From positions 310,001-374,000 of the forward strand of contig NZ_RZOY02000004.1 of assembly GCF_004022705.2 (NCBI RefSeq): a stretch of DNA of 64,000 nt, in the 5' to 3' direction. Made by a program: the position numbers and the translations under genes. Positions 34,787 to 43,260 of the stretch are shown here, in pieces. The notes under the pieces were generated by a model. That model ran no database searches, was not told the origin of the DNA, and worked only from the letters and a program-made list of their open reading frames with translations. This DNA is from Mesorhizobium sp. M2D.F.Ca.ET.226.01.1.1. Its GTDB lineage: Bacteria > Pseudomonadota > Alphaproteobacteria > Rhizobiales > Rhizobiaceae. Positions within the stretch are counted from its first letter, which is position 1, and every line of letters starts with the position of its first letter.

Positions 34787-35215
34787 TCAGGAAACCTGCT
34801 TGACGGCGGGCCAACCAAGCGGTTCCTCGACCTCATGGATCGGGTCGACGATGATGAGGTCGGCAAGGTCGTCATGGACGCTGACGTTGAGCGGTTCGCT
34901 TGCCGCCGCCAGCGCCGCCGGCAAGTCGTCGGACGACGGAAGCGGCGTTGCGCTGGAAGGCGCCAACAGGCCCAACTCGACCAGCTGCGCGATGAATGCC
35001 TCGAGGGCGGCGGCGTCGATCGCGGCGGCACCCGCGGCCGATTGGATCAGCGCTTCGGTGCCGACCCCCGAGGACAGTGCCTGCCAGACCTTGCTGCCGG
35101 AATCGGAAAAGCCGAAATACTTGCCGTTGGAAAGGTCGAGCACGACGGCTTCGCCGTCGAAGGATTCAAAAACGATGTCCTTGCTCGCAACGGCGTAGAC
35201 GTCGGAAAGAGGCAT
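34787..35215 (-). CDS. PqqD-like (RRE) protein with extended C-terminal tail
   Basis: 142 residues from the ATG at 35215. Residues ~8-85 match the PqqD/RRE winged-helix fold: SKDIVFESFDGEAVVLDLSN, GKYFGFSDSGSKVWQAL, then a helix ending AQLVELGLLAP. PqqD-like RREs bind leader peptides and present them to modifying enzymes. Here the domain is followed by a Ser/Pro/Ala linker (~85-107) and an acidic/aromatic tail (~108-142: VSVHDDLADLIIVDPIHE.., ..GWPAVKQ) not needed for the RRE. The tail could itself be the modified segment. It is the first gene of the operon. Confidence 0.87.
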   Translation of the reverse strand: MPLSDVYAVASKDIVFESFDGEAVVLDLSNGKYFGFSDSGSKVWQALSSGVGTEALIQSAAGAAAIDAAALEAFIAQLVELGLLAPSSATPLPSSDDLPAALAAASEPLNVSVHDDLADLIIVDPIHEVEEPLGWPAVKQVS

Positions 35216-35472
35216 GTTCTTGACCCCGCTGCAATTTAAGCCGGCCGCCGCCGGTCGCATCATTGCCTGACCCCTCGACAACGCCTGTAAACACTCGGCT
35301 CCTGCTTGGCAAGGCAAAGGCGGATCCGCCTCCCGCCGACCATTTGGAGGATCGGTTCGTCGGTCAGGCCTCGATTCAAGCACCGATAATAGGGGGATCG
35401 CGCCACCTTCCTGGGCCAAAACGCGTCTGAGCCGGATCCCGGATCGACCATCCGGGCAGGGGGTAGGACGGT

Positions 35473-35497
35473 TAATAGTATCGAAAAGTGACTATTA
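35473..35497. promoter_or_regulatory. Dyad TAATAGT-N11-ACTATTA
   Basis: Perfect 7-bp inverted arms whose centres are 18 bp apart, ~260 bp upstream of the PqqD-like ATG in the AT-rich part of the gap. The geometry suits a dimeric regulator. No regulator gene is adjacent. Confidence 0.4.
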
Positions 35498-35511
35498 GGA
35501 GATTCTAAAGT

Positions 35512-35527
35512 CGAACCGAACGGTTCG
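35512..35527. promoter_or_regulatory. Palindrome CGAACCG-AA-CGGTTCG
   Basis: Perfect 7-bp arms flanking AA, 15 bp from the TAATAGT dyad. It could be a second operator in the divergent promoter region. Confidence 0.4.
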
Positions 35528-35809
35528 TTTCTGTTGACGATGCGTGCAGGACGCTGTGAACATTGGCGGCCTGATACACTTGGTGAGCTAAGCTGGCATT
35601 TCATATAACTAATTGAAATAATTATAGAAAAAAATGATCGTAGGCATGCTTATGAAAATTTCAAGACCTGGATTCATAGTCCAGACGGAAAAACTTCGTG
35701 ATTGGAATCCGGCGATTGGCTCACTCACATCCGCGCTGTCCGAACGACGCGATTTCATTCCCAAGACACGCCGCTAGACGGACCGAATAAAGATACTGGA
35801 GTGACAAAA

Positions 35810-36016
35810 ATGAAAAAGATTGTTCTCACTGCCGCCGCCCTTCTGGCCATTTCCGGCAGTGCCTTCGCAGGCAGCGACAATTACAACGCGCAGGCTGCAA
35901 ATCCGCAGGCCGCCACGGTTGACTCGTCCTACACGGCCTCGGTCCGCAAGACGGAGCCGGCCGCGCAGAACCCCGTCAAGACGGGCGCCGATCACAGCCT
36001 CTTCGGCAACAACTAA
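35810..36016 (+). CDS. DUF680-type small secreted protein 1
   Basis: 68 residues from the ATG at 35810 with GGAG upstream. Signal peptide MKKIVLTAAALLAISGSAFA, cleaved before GSDNYN, leaves a ~48-residue hydrophilic mature peptide rich in Asn, Gln, Ala and Ser that ends DHSLFGNN. Small Mesorhizobium proteins of this form belong to DUF680, whose function is unknown. It shares its ends (AGSDNYN; DH-FGN) with the next gene, so the pair arose by duplication. Confidence 0.88.
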   Translation: MKKIVLTAAALLAISGSAFAGSDNYNAQAANPQAATVDSSYTASVRKTEPAAQNPVKTGADHSLFGNN

Positions 36017-36026
36017 CTGCCGATTT

Positions 36027-36062
36027 CGGACCGGCGGCGGGAGAGCCCGCCGCCTCGGTCCG
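36027..36062 (+). other. Stem-loop between the two DUF680 genes
   Basis: A GC-rich near-perfect hairpin (CGGACCG-GGCGGCGGG / CCCGCCGCC-CGGTCCG with one bulge) 10 nt after the first stop, with no T run after it. It may stabilise the upstream mRNA or attenuate the second gene. Confidence 0.6.
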
Positions 36063-36086
36063 ACAAAAGATTCAGGAGTACCTAAA

Positions 36087-36317
36087 ATGAAGAAGATCAT
36101 CCTTGCCTCCGCGGCCCTGATCGCTGTTTCCACGGCTGCTTTTGCCGGCAGCGACAACTACAACAACAGCGGCGTCAACCAGCCGGCCCCTGCCGTCGAC
36201 ACCACGCGCACTTCGTCGATCGGCACAGACTCTCCGGTCTACAAGCTACTGAACTCGGGCGACGCGCAGAAGTCGGCGCCGCAGGGCAGCGACCGCGACC
36301 ACTTCGGCAATCGTTAA
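36087..36317 (+). CDS. DUF680-type small secreted protein 2
   Basis: 76 residues; AGGAG 9 nt before the ATG at 36087. Signal peptide MKKIILASAALIAVSTAAFA, then AGSDNYNNSGVNQ and a C-terminus ending DRDHFGNR. Same family and layout as the preceding gene, with divergence in the middle. Likely periplasmic or secreted; no cysteine, no enzymatic motif. Function unknown. Confidence 0.88.
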   Translation: MKKIILASAALIAVSTAAFAGSDNYNNSGVNQPAPAVDTTRTSSIGTDSPVYKLLNSGDAQKSAPQGSDRDHFGNR

Positions 36318-36342
36318 CAGCCGACCGTGATTTAAAACAGGA

Positions 36343-36369
36343 GCGGCGGGCCGAGGCCCGCCGCTTTTT
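36343..36369 (+). terminator. Rho-independent terminator after the DUF680 pair
   Basis: GCGGCGGGC / GCCCGCCGC 9-bp stem, 4-nt loop, then TTTTT, 26 nt past the stop. On the other strand it lies just after aglK and is followed by TCCTGTTTTAAAT, so it may act for both converging units. Confidence 0.85.
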
Positions 36370-36393
36370 GTTTGCCGTGACGGCTTTGTCCGC

Positions 36394-37506
36394 TCAGGCT
36401 GCCTTCGCTTCTTCGCGATGCAGCGTGAAGGAGTGGCCGTCCGCGTCGAATATGTGCAGGTCGCCGCCGGCGGCGTTGAGCCGCAGCGTTTCGCCGCGCT
36501 TGACCTCGACATTGCCCGGCAGCTTGGCGACCAGCGGCAGGTCTGCGCGGCCGATATCGATATAGAGGAGCTGAACCTCGCCGAGCTGCTCGATATAGTC
36601 GACCTTGCCCTCGAAGAGGTAATCGGAACCGGTAGCGATCAAGAGGTCCTCCGGCCGCACGCCGAAGCTCACTGCCGCGCCATTGGCCGAGGCTGGCGTG
36701 GCGATCGGCACCGTCGCCTTGCGGCCGCCGACATGGCTGACCACGGTCGGGTTGCCGGCCTTCTCGATCTTGGCGGGGAGGATATTCATCGCCGGCGAGC
36801 CGATGAACTGGGCAACGAACAAATTGCCTGGGCGCTTGTACAGCTCCATCGGCGTGCCGACCTGCTCGATGCGGCCTTCCTTCAGCACCACGATGCGGTC
36901 CGCCAGCGTCATCGCCTCGACCTGGTCGTGGGTGACGTAGATCATCGTCGTGTTCGGCATCGATTCTTTCAGCTTGGCGATCTCGATGCGGGTGGCGACG
37001 CGAAGCGCTGCGTCAAGGTTCGACAGCGGCTCGTCGAACAGGAACACTTTCGGGTTGCGCACGATGGCGCGGCCGATGGCGACGCGCTGGCGCTGGCCGC
37101 CGGACATCGCCTTGGGCAGGCGGTCGAGATATTTGGTCAGCTGCAGGATTTCCGCCGCCTGCCGCACCCGCTTGTCGATCTCTGCCTTGCTTTCCTTGCC
37201 GATCTTCATCGAGAAGGCCATGTTGTCGTAGACCGTCATGTGCGGATAAAGCGCATAAGACTGGAACACCATGGCGATGCCGCGCTTCGATGGCGGCACG
37301 TCGTTCACCACCTCGCCATCGATCTTCAATTCGCCCCCGGTGATCTCCTCGAGCCCTGCGATCGACCGCAGCAAGGTAGACTTGCCGCAGCCCGACGGTC
37401 CGACGAAGACGATGAACTCGCCCGATTTGATGTCGAGGTCGATGCCATGGAGAATGTTGAGGTTGCCGTATGACTTCTTCACCTGGTTCAGCGTGACATC
37501 GGCCAT
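36394..37506 (-). CDS. aglK: Alpha-glucoside ABC transporter ATP-binding protein AglK
   Basis: 370 residues of the MalK/UgpC group. Walker A GPSGCGKST (36-44), Q-loop FQSYALYPHM, signature MSGGQRQRVAIGRA (134-147), Walker B VFLFDEPLSNLD (154-165), switch His in YVTHDQ, and a C-terminal TOBE regulatory domain (~240-365). It powers import through the AglF/AglG permeases. GGGAGGAG lies before the ATG. It is the last gene of the operon, 35 bp after aglA. Confidence 0.95.
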   Translation of the reverse strand: MADVTLNQVKKSYGNLNILHGIDLDIKSGEFIVFVGPSGCGKSTLLRSIAGLEEITGGELKIDGEVVNDVPPSKRGIAMVFQSYALYPHMTVYDNMAFSMKIGKESKAEIDKRVRQAAEILQLTKYLDRLPKAMSGGQRQRVAIGRAIVRNPKVFLFDEPLSNLDAALRVATRIEIAKLKESMPNTTMIYVTHDQVEAMTLADRIVVLKEGRIEQVGTPMELYKRPGNLFVAQFIGSPAMNILPAKIEKAGNPTVVSHVGGRKATVPIATPASANGAAVSFGVRPEDLLIATGSDYLFEGKVDYIEQLGEVQLLYIDIGRADLPLVAKLPGNVEVKRGETLRLNAAGGDLHIFDADGHSFTLHREEAKAA

Positions 37507-37541
37507 GTTTGTCTCCTCCCGTTGATTGCTGTCTCAGAAGT

Positions 37542-39206
37542 TCAGTCGATGCGCCCGAACCAGGCGCCGTAACCGCCGAGGCGGACCGGCCCGCTGCCAG
37601 TCTGTCCCGAAAAACCATGCCCCGGCAAGGCTTGCAGCGCGCCCTGGCCGAGATTGATCTCGGCGGGTTTGCTGCCGAGGTTGAAGGCGCAGACGATCCG
37701 CTCATTGCCCTCGCGGCGCGTGAAGGCGACGGTGTCGCCATCGCTTGCGATGAAGTCGATATCGCCCTTGGCCAGCGCCGGGTGCTGGCGACGGAAAGCG
37801 AGGAAGCGGCGGTAGTGCTCGAGCAATGAGCTTGCGTCGCCCTGCTGCACGTTGACGGCCAGCGATAGGTGCTTGCCCGGCACCGGCAGCCAGGGTTTCG
37901 CGGCCGAGAAGCCGCCATTCTTGGCAGCCGCTTCCCACACCATCGGCGTGCGGCAGCCGTCGCGGCCCTTGAATTCCGGCCAGAAGCGGATGCCGTAGGG
38001 ATCCTGCAGGTCCTCGAATTTCAGCTCCGCCTCGCCCAGTCCGAGCTCCTCGCCCTGATAGATGCAGACCGAACCGCGCAGCGACATCAACAACGCCGAG
38101 ATCACCTTGAGATAGGCGGTCGGATCCGCCTCGTTGGCGGCCCAGCGCGATGCCACGCGCATCACGTCATGATTGGAGAAGGCCCAGCACGACCAGCCGT
38201 CGCTGGCGACGGTGCCGAAAGCCTCCAGCACGGCGCGCACTTTCGCCGCGCTGATTTTTTCTGGCGCCAGGAAGTCGAAGGAATAGCACATATGGACGCG
38301 CTTGCCGTCGGCGGTGTAGGCGGCGACCACTTCAAGGCCGCGCTGGGAATCGCCGACTTCGCCGACCGCCGCCTGCGCCGGATATTCGTCGAGCAGCGCG
38401 CGAAAACGCTCGAGGAAGCCGAGATTCTCCGGGCGGCTCTTGTCGTAGATATGGTCCTGATAGTTGTAGGGATTGACCGCGGGCGCGGTCTGGTCGTTGC
38501 GCTCTTCGAGTGGCAGCGGCGGGTTGTCCTCCAGCCCCTGGCTATGGAAATAGAAATTGATCGTATCGAGCCGAAAGCCGTCGACGCCGCGCTCCAGCCA
38601 GAAGCGGGTGATGTCGAGCAGCGCGTCTTGGACTTCCCGGTTGTGGAAGTTGAGGTCCGGCTGCTCGGCCAGGAAATTATGCATGTAATATTGCTGGCGG
38701 CTGGTGTCCCACTGCCAGGCCGAACCGCCGAAGATCGATAGCCAGTTGTTGGGCGGCGTGCCATCGGGCTTGGCGTCCGCCCACACATACCAGTCGGCCT
38801 TGGGATTGCTGCGGCTGGAACGGCTTTCCTTGAACCACGGGTGGATGTCGGCGGTGTGCGACAGCACCTCGTCGATCATTACCTTGAGCCCCAGCCGGTG
38901 CGCCTCCGTCACCAGCGCGTCGAAATCGGCCAGCGTGCCGAACATCGGATCGACATCGCAATAATCCGACACGTCGTAGCCAAAGTCCTTCATCGGCGAT
39001 TTGAAGAAGGGCGAGATCCATATGGCGTCGACGCCGAGCGAGGCGATGTAGGGCAGGCGCCGCACAATGCCTTTCAAGTCGCCGATGCCGTCGTCGTTCG
39101 AGTCCTGGTAGGAGCGCGGATAGATCTGGTAGATCACCGCGCCCCGCCACCAGTCGCGGTCGATGGCAGGGTCTGGTCTCGAAGTCGCCTTCAAAGCCGA
39201 TTGCAT
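37542..39206 (-). CDS. aglA: Alpha-glucosidase AglA (GH13)
   Basis: 554 residues; AAGGAGG before the ATG at 39206 overlaps the end of aglG. GH13 (beta/alpha)8 enzyme with the region-I segment VMIDEVLSHTAD, nucleophile Asp214 in GVDGFRLDTINFY, acid/base Glu283 in AAVGEVGDS, and Asp347 in AFSNHDVMR. No signal peptide, so it hydrolyses imported alpha-glucosides (sucrose, maltose, trehalose) in the cytoplasm. The order R/E-F-G-A-K matches the known Sinorhizobium meliloti agl operon. Confidence 0.95.
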   Translation of the reverse strand: MQSALKATSRPDPAIDRDWWRGAVIYQIYPRSYQDSNDDGIGDLKGIVRRLPYIASLGVDAIWISPFFKSPMKDFGYDVSDYCDVDPMFGTLADFDALVTEAHRLGLKVMIDEVLSHTADIHPWFKESRSSRSNPKADWYVWADAKPDGTPPNNWLSIFGGSAWQWDTSRQQYYMHNFLAEQPDLNFHNREVQDALLDITRFWLERGVDGFRLDTINFYFHSQGLEDNPPLPLEERNDQTAPAVNPYNYQDHIYDKSRPENLGFLERFRALLDEYPAQAAVGEVGDSQRGLEVVAAYTADGKRVHMCYSFDFLAPEKISAAKVRAVLEAFGTVASDGWSCWAFSNHDVMRVASRWAANEADPTAYLKVISALLMSLRGSVCIYQGEELGLGEAELKFEDLQDPYGIRFWPEFKGRDGCRTPMVWEAAAKNGGFSAAKPWLPVPGKHLSLAVNVQQGDASSLLEHYRRFLAFRRQHPALAKGDIDFIASDGDTVAFTRREGNERIVCAFNLGSKPAEINLGQGALQALPGHGFSGQTGSGPVRLGGYGAWFGRID

Positions 39207-39210
39207 TGTC

Positions 39211-40365
39211 TCAACCTCCTTTCACCGAGCCGGCAAGCAGCCCGCGGACAAAATAGCGCTGCAGCGAGAAGAACACGGTCAGCGGCACGATGATGGTGAT
39301 AAAGGCCGATGTCGTGAGGATCTCCCAATTGCCACCTCTCGAGCCGAGCAGCGCGTTGAGCTTGGCCGTCAGCACGATCTGATCGGGCGCCGTGCCGAGG
39401 AAAACCATCGCCACCAGAAGATCGTTCCATACCCACAGGAATTGGAAGATGGCGAAGGACGCCAGCACCGGGAAGGACAGCGGCAGCACGATCTTGACGA
39501 AGATCTCGAAATCGCTGGCGCCGTCGATGCGCGCCGATTCCATGATCTCGCGCGGCAGGCCGGCAATGTAGCTCCTGAGCAGGTAGATGGCGAAGGGCAG
39601 GCCGAAGCCGGTATGCGCCAGCCAGATGCCGAGATAGGTCTTCGACGGCACGCCAAAGAAAGTGCCGACGCCGTTATAGAGCTTCAGCAGCGGGATGAGC
39701 GACATCTGCAACGGTACGACAAGGAGGCCGATGATGACGGCGATCAGAAGCGCACGGCCCGGAAACCGCATCCACGCAAGCGCATAGGCCGCGAAGGCTG
39801 CGATCAGGATCGGGATCACCGTCGAGGGGATGGTCACCGTCAGCGAGTTCATGAACGAGCGGCCGATACCCTCGGCAAACAGCACCGCATCGTAATTCTC
39901 GGTGGTGAATTTCGGCGGCGCCGAGGACGCATAATAGACGCGCTGGCCACGATCGCCTTCGAAGGCCTTTGGCGAAGACAACACGAAGCTGCCGTCGCTA
40001 TTGACCTGCAGCGACACCCCGTCGCCGAGATCGGCCGCTGTGCCTGCCTTGTACTGCGTCGGCGCCGCCGCCTTGGTTCCGAAGGCGCTGATCGCGCGCT
40101 TGGCGCCGTCGCCGAAGATGTTGCCCTCGATGACGTATTTGCCATCCTTCTGGGTCTGGGCGGAGGCAGCCGGCAGACGCGCGGCCTCGGTCTGGCTCGA
40201 GCTTGCGAAGGAATTCCACCAGCCCGAGGCGATGATCTGGTCCTTGTCGCGAAGCGACGAGACGAGGATGCCGAGTGTCGGGATGGTCCAGATGACGACG
40301 AAGACCAGCACGGCGATATGAACGCCGAAGCGGCTGACGAAGGACTTTCCGGTGGACGCGGCCAT
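39211..40365 (-). CDS. aglG: Alpha-glucoside ABC transporter permease AglG
   Basis: 384 residues of the MalG type. One N-terminal helix (VHIAVLVFVVIWTIPTLGILVSSL), a periplasmic insertion of ~110 residues (~50-165) that is longer than in typical MalG, then five helices with the EAA motif region SYIAGLPREIMESARIDGASDFEIFVKIVLPLS. It begins one base after the aglF stop. Confidence 0.93.
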   Translation of the reverse strand: MAASTGKSFVSRFGVHIAVLVFVVIWTIPTLGILVSSLRDKDQIIASGWWNSFASSSQTEAARLPAASAQTQKDGKYVIEGNIFGDGAKRAISAFGTKAAAPTQYKAGTAADLGDGVSLQVNSDGSFVLSSPKAFEGDRGQRVYYASSAPPKFTTENYDAVLFAEGIGRSFMNSLTVTIPSTVIPILIAAFAAYALAWMRFPGRALLIAVIIGLLVVPLQMSLIPLLKLYNGVGTFFGVPSKTYLGIWLAHTGFGLPFAIYLLRSYIAGLPREIMESARIDGASDFEIFVKIVLPLSFPVLASFAIFQFLWVWNDLLVAMVFLGTAPDQIVLTAKLNALLGSRGGNWEILTTSAFITIIVPLTVFFSLQRYFVRGLLAGSVKGG

Positions 40366-40366
40366 C

Positions 40367-41380
40367 TCAATGCCCTCCCGTCTCTTTGTTGGCCTGGCGG
40401 ATGTTCCAGATCATGATCGGGATGACCGCGATCATGATGATGATGGCGATCGTGGCGCCGCGGCCGAAATCGCCGCCGCCGCGGAACATCCAGTCGAACA
40501 TCAGATTGGCCAGCACCTGGGTGTTCCATTGGCCGTTGGTCATGGTCAGCACGATGTCGAACACTTTCAGCACCAGGATGGTGATGGTGGTCCAGACGAC
40601 CGCGATGGTGCCCCAGATTTGCGGCACCATGATCTTCCAGAAGATCTGGAACGGGTTGGCGCCGTCGATAACCGCCGCTTCCAGGGTCTCTTCCGGGATG
40701 CCGCGCAGCGCCGACGACAGGATCACCATGGCAAAGCCGGTCTGGATCCAGATCAGGATGATCATCAGAAAGAAATTGTTCCAGAGCGGCAGCGAGATCC
40801 ACACCTGCGGTTGGCCGCCGAAATATTGGATGATGGCATTGAGCAGGCCGATCTGCACCTGGCCCTCGCCGCGATACTCGTAGATGAATTTCCAGATCAC
40901 GCTGGCGCCGACGAAGGAGATCGCCAGCGGCAAAAATATCAGGCTCTTGGCGATCGTGCCCCACCAGATCTTGTCGGTGAGCACGGCGATGATCAGGCCG
41001 AGGAAGGTGCAGGCCGCCGGCACCACCGCCAGCCACAGGATGTTGTTGAAGATCGAGTTGCGGAAATCATGGTCGCCGAAGGCCCATTGGTAATTGGCGA
41101 GGCCGACGAAGTTTTCGCCGCCGCGGTCGAGGAAGGAGAGCCGCAGCGTCTCGACCACCGGATAGATCAGGTAGATGGTCAGGATGATCATCGCCGGGCC
41201 GACGAACAGCCAGGGCCGCACCAGGCCCTGACGGCGCAAATTGTCGACGGCGGCGCTGCCGGAGACGCCGCGCGACGGGAAGACGAGATCGAGCAGTTTG
41301 TTGGCGCCCCAGAAATAGGCGACACAGCCGCCGACGCCGATGATGATGACGAAAATGGCCGAGAAAATCTGAGCCGCCAT
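40367..41380 (-). CDS. aglF: Alpha-glucoside ABC transporter permease AglF
   Basis: 337 residues from the ATG at 41380 (GGGAGAGGGA upstream). MalF-type integral protein with about eight hydrophobic segments and the EAA loop RGIPEETLEAAVIDGANPFQIFWKIMVPQI. The extra N-terminal helix pair (QIFSAIFVIIIGVGGCVAYF) precedes the core. A stem-loop lies in the 193-bp gap after aglE, so its expression is probably set below that of the binding protein. Confidence 0.93.
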   Translation of the reverse strand: MAAQIFSAIFVIIIGVGGCVAYFWGANKLLDLVFPSRGVSGSAAVDNLRRQGLVRPWLFVGPAMIILTIYLIYPVVETLRLSFLDRGGENFVGLANYQWAFGDHDFRNSIFNNILWLAVVPAACTFLGLIIAVLTDKIWWGTIAKSLIFLPLAISFVGASVIWKFIYEYRGEGQVQIGLLNAIIQYFGGQPQVWISLPLWNNFFLMIILIWIQTGFAMVILSSALRGIPEETLEAAVIDGANPFQIFWKIMVPQIWGTIAVVWTTITILVLKVFDIVLTMTNGQWNTQVLANLMFDWMFRGGGDFGRGATIAIIIMIAVIPIMIWNIRQANKETGGH

Positions 41381-41494
41381 GGGTCCCTCTCCCTGCGCAT
41401 GACCGGCCAGGCAATGCTGGCGGCCGCATGCACCGACTTTATGAGTTATTCGGAACAATCGAGACGCGAAGGCTTCCGGCGTGCGCCGCCGGTC

Positions 41495-41518
41495 GGATCC
41501 GGGCCGTAGCCCGGATCC
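41495..41518 (-). other. Intercistronic stem-loop between aglE and aglF
   Basis: Perfect 10-bp inverted repeat GGATCCGGGC/GCCCGGATCC with a 4-nt loop, 56 nt past the aglE stop. Such stems after a binding-protein gene commonly protect its mRNA and give higher binding protein than permease. Confidence 0.65.
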
Positions 41519-41573
41519 AGGTGGAGGATGAGGAAGATTTCAGGCCGCGCGCGGCGGCCTGCGCGCCGGCTGC

Positions 41574-42929
41574 CTACTTGATGGCATCCCAGCTCTTCTG
41601 GATGTCGGCGGCGACGTCCTGGGCGGACTTGCCGCCGACCAGGTCGATCATGCCGGTCCAGAAGGAGCCCGCGCCGACCTTGCCGGGCATCAGGTCGGAG
41701 CCGTCGAACCGCACCGTGGTGGCTCCGACGAGGATCTCGCCCTGCTTCTTCAGCGCGTCGCTGCCATAGGCGTCCTTGTTGGCCGACTTGAACGGGGTGA
41801 CGAAGCTCTTCTGCGCCATCCACAATTCATGCGCGAGCGGCATCTGCAGGAACTTGATGAACTCGCGCGAGGCCTTGGAGTCCTTGGTGATCATCACCAG
41901 CGTTCCGGCCACTTCCAGCGGCGTGCCCAGTTCCGGCTTGGAGGCATAGGGCGGATAGGGGAAGAAGTCCGCATCCTGGCCGAGCTTCACGTTCTCCGGG
42001 AAGAAGGAAGGAATGAACGACGCCTGATGGTGCATGTAGCACTTGGGCGGAACGGTAAAGAGACCTTTCGGGCTGTCGCGGAAGTCGGTCGCTGCGACGG
42101 CCTTGGCGCCGCCATCGACCATCTTGTCGTCGGTCGCGATCTTACCGAAGATGTCGAGGGCGTTGACCACGGCCGGGTCGGTGAACGGGATCTCGTTCTT
42201 CGTCCATTTGTCGTAGACCTCCGGCGGCTGCGTGCGCAGCATGATGTCCTCGACCCAGTCGGTCGCCGGCCAGCCGGTGGCGCCGCCCGAACCCAGTCCG
42301 ATGCACCATGGCTTGCCGCCGTCGGCGACGATCTTCTTCTCGAGGTCGGCCAGTTCCTCCTGGGTCTTCGGAACTTTGTAACCGGCCTCCTGGAAATTAT
42401 CCGGCGAGTACCAGACCAGACCCTTCACGTCGATCTTGTAGGGAAAGGCATAGAAGCCCGGCTTGCCGTCCTTGCCCGTATAGGTGCCGAGCTTGGCCCA
42501 GGAGTCGCCGGCGGCATAATTTTCCTTGATCCAGGCGGCGACGTCGTCGCCCAGTGGGGTCAGCACGCCCTTAGAAGCGAGATCCTGGATCAGGCCAGGC
42601 TGCGGCAGGACAGCGATATTGGGCGGGCTGCCGGCCTGGGTGTCGATGACGATCTGCTGCTCATAATTCTCGGACGAGGAATATTTCACCTCCGCGCCGG
42701 TGGCTTCCTGGAAATAGTCGAGGACCGAACGCACAAGCGTCTCGTCCTCGCCGCGCCACGGCCCGAAGATGGTCAGCGTCTCGCCCTTGAGATCGACCTT
42801 CTTGAGGTCGTCGTAATTCGCCCAGTGAAATTTCGAATCTTCGCCCGGCTTGAATTTCAGTTCGGCATGTGCCGGCAGGCCAAGGGTGAGCGCAGCAAAC
42901 GCAGCACCCAAGAGAAGCATTTTCTTCAT
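41574..42929 (-). CDS. aglE: Alpha-glucoside-binding periplasmic protein AglE
   Basis: 451 residues from the ATG at 42929 with GGGAGG upstream. Signal peptide MKKMLLLGAAFAALTLGLPAHA, then a family 1 extracellular solute-binding protein: LTIFGPWRGEDETLVRSVL, YEQQIVIDTQAGSPPNIAVL, hinge regions and PGKVGAGSFWTGMIDLV near the C-terminus. It captures alpha-glucosides in the periplasm for AglFG. First gene of the operon, behind two candidate AglR operators. Confidence 0.94.
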   Translation of the reverse strand: MKKMLLLGAAFAALTLGLPAHAELKFKPGEDSKFHWANYDDLKKVDLKGETLTIFGPWRGEDETLVRSVLDYFQEATGAEVKYSSSENYEQQIVIDTQAGSPPNIAVLPQPGLIQDLASKGVLTPLGDDVAAWIKENYAAGDSWAKLGTYTGKDGKPGFYAFPYKIDVKGLVWYSPDNFQEAGYKVPKTQEELADLEKKIVADGGKPWCIGLGSGGATGWPATDWVEDIMLRTQPPEVYDKWTKNEIPFTDPAVVNALDIFGKIATDDKMVDGGAKAVAATDFRDSPKGLFTVPPKCYMHHQASFIPSFFPENVKLGQDADFFPYPPYASKPELGTPLEVAGTLVMITKDSKASREFIKFLQMPLAHELWMAQKSFVTPFKSANKDAYGSDALKKQGEILVGATTVRFDGSDLMPGKVGAGSFWTGMIDLVGGKSAQDVAADIQKSWDAIK

Positions 42930-43039
42930 CGCAGTCCTCCCAGTGTTGAGACAGTTCGGACGAAACCTCCATTTCGTCCGCCGACGCCCACGGAACTGTG
43001 ACTCAGCGAGAAGGCAACCGCAACCTTTCGAAGAGCGTT

Positions 43040-43053
43040 CCAAAGCGCTTTGG
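43040..43053. promoter_or_regulatory. AglR operator candidate 1: CCAAAGCGCTTTGG
   Basis: Perfect 14-bp palindrome with the central CG typical of LacI-family operators, in the aglE upstream region. Confidence 0.65.
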
Positions 43054-43260
43054 CTCGTTTGATCTCGCCATTGAATCGTCATGAAGTCAAGGGGCTTGCT
43101 CCATTAATCGATTTAAATGACAACGAAGCAGCGAAGAAAGTGCGGTGCAGCATGCTTTTTTGGCGCTGCAATAGCAGTTTTTGCTTCAAAGCGGGCTAAT
43201 GCACCTCTAAGGTCATCTTGCTGGCGATAGCGTCGGCCATCATCGGATCGATTAAAATTG

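Larger units (their letters stand above)
35216..35809. other. 594-bp intergenic region, AT-rich, between pqqD-like operon and DUF680 genes
   Basis: Two divergent transcription units start from this gap. The stretch ~35460-35700 is visibly richer in A+T than its surroundings and contains two dyads (listed separately). I checked both strands for a short precursor-peptide gene; the frame at 35260-35604 has no RBS and an Arg/Pro/Cys composition unlike a gene. I cannot place promoters with confidence. Confidence 0.6.

Noticed and set aside
35260..35604. 114-residue minus-strand frame upstream of the PqqD-like gene, considered as a precursor peptide
   Set aside because: No RBS, no leader-like helix, Arg/Pro/Cys-rich random composition; it runs through the AT-rich regulatory stretch and both dyads.
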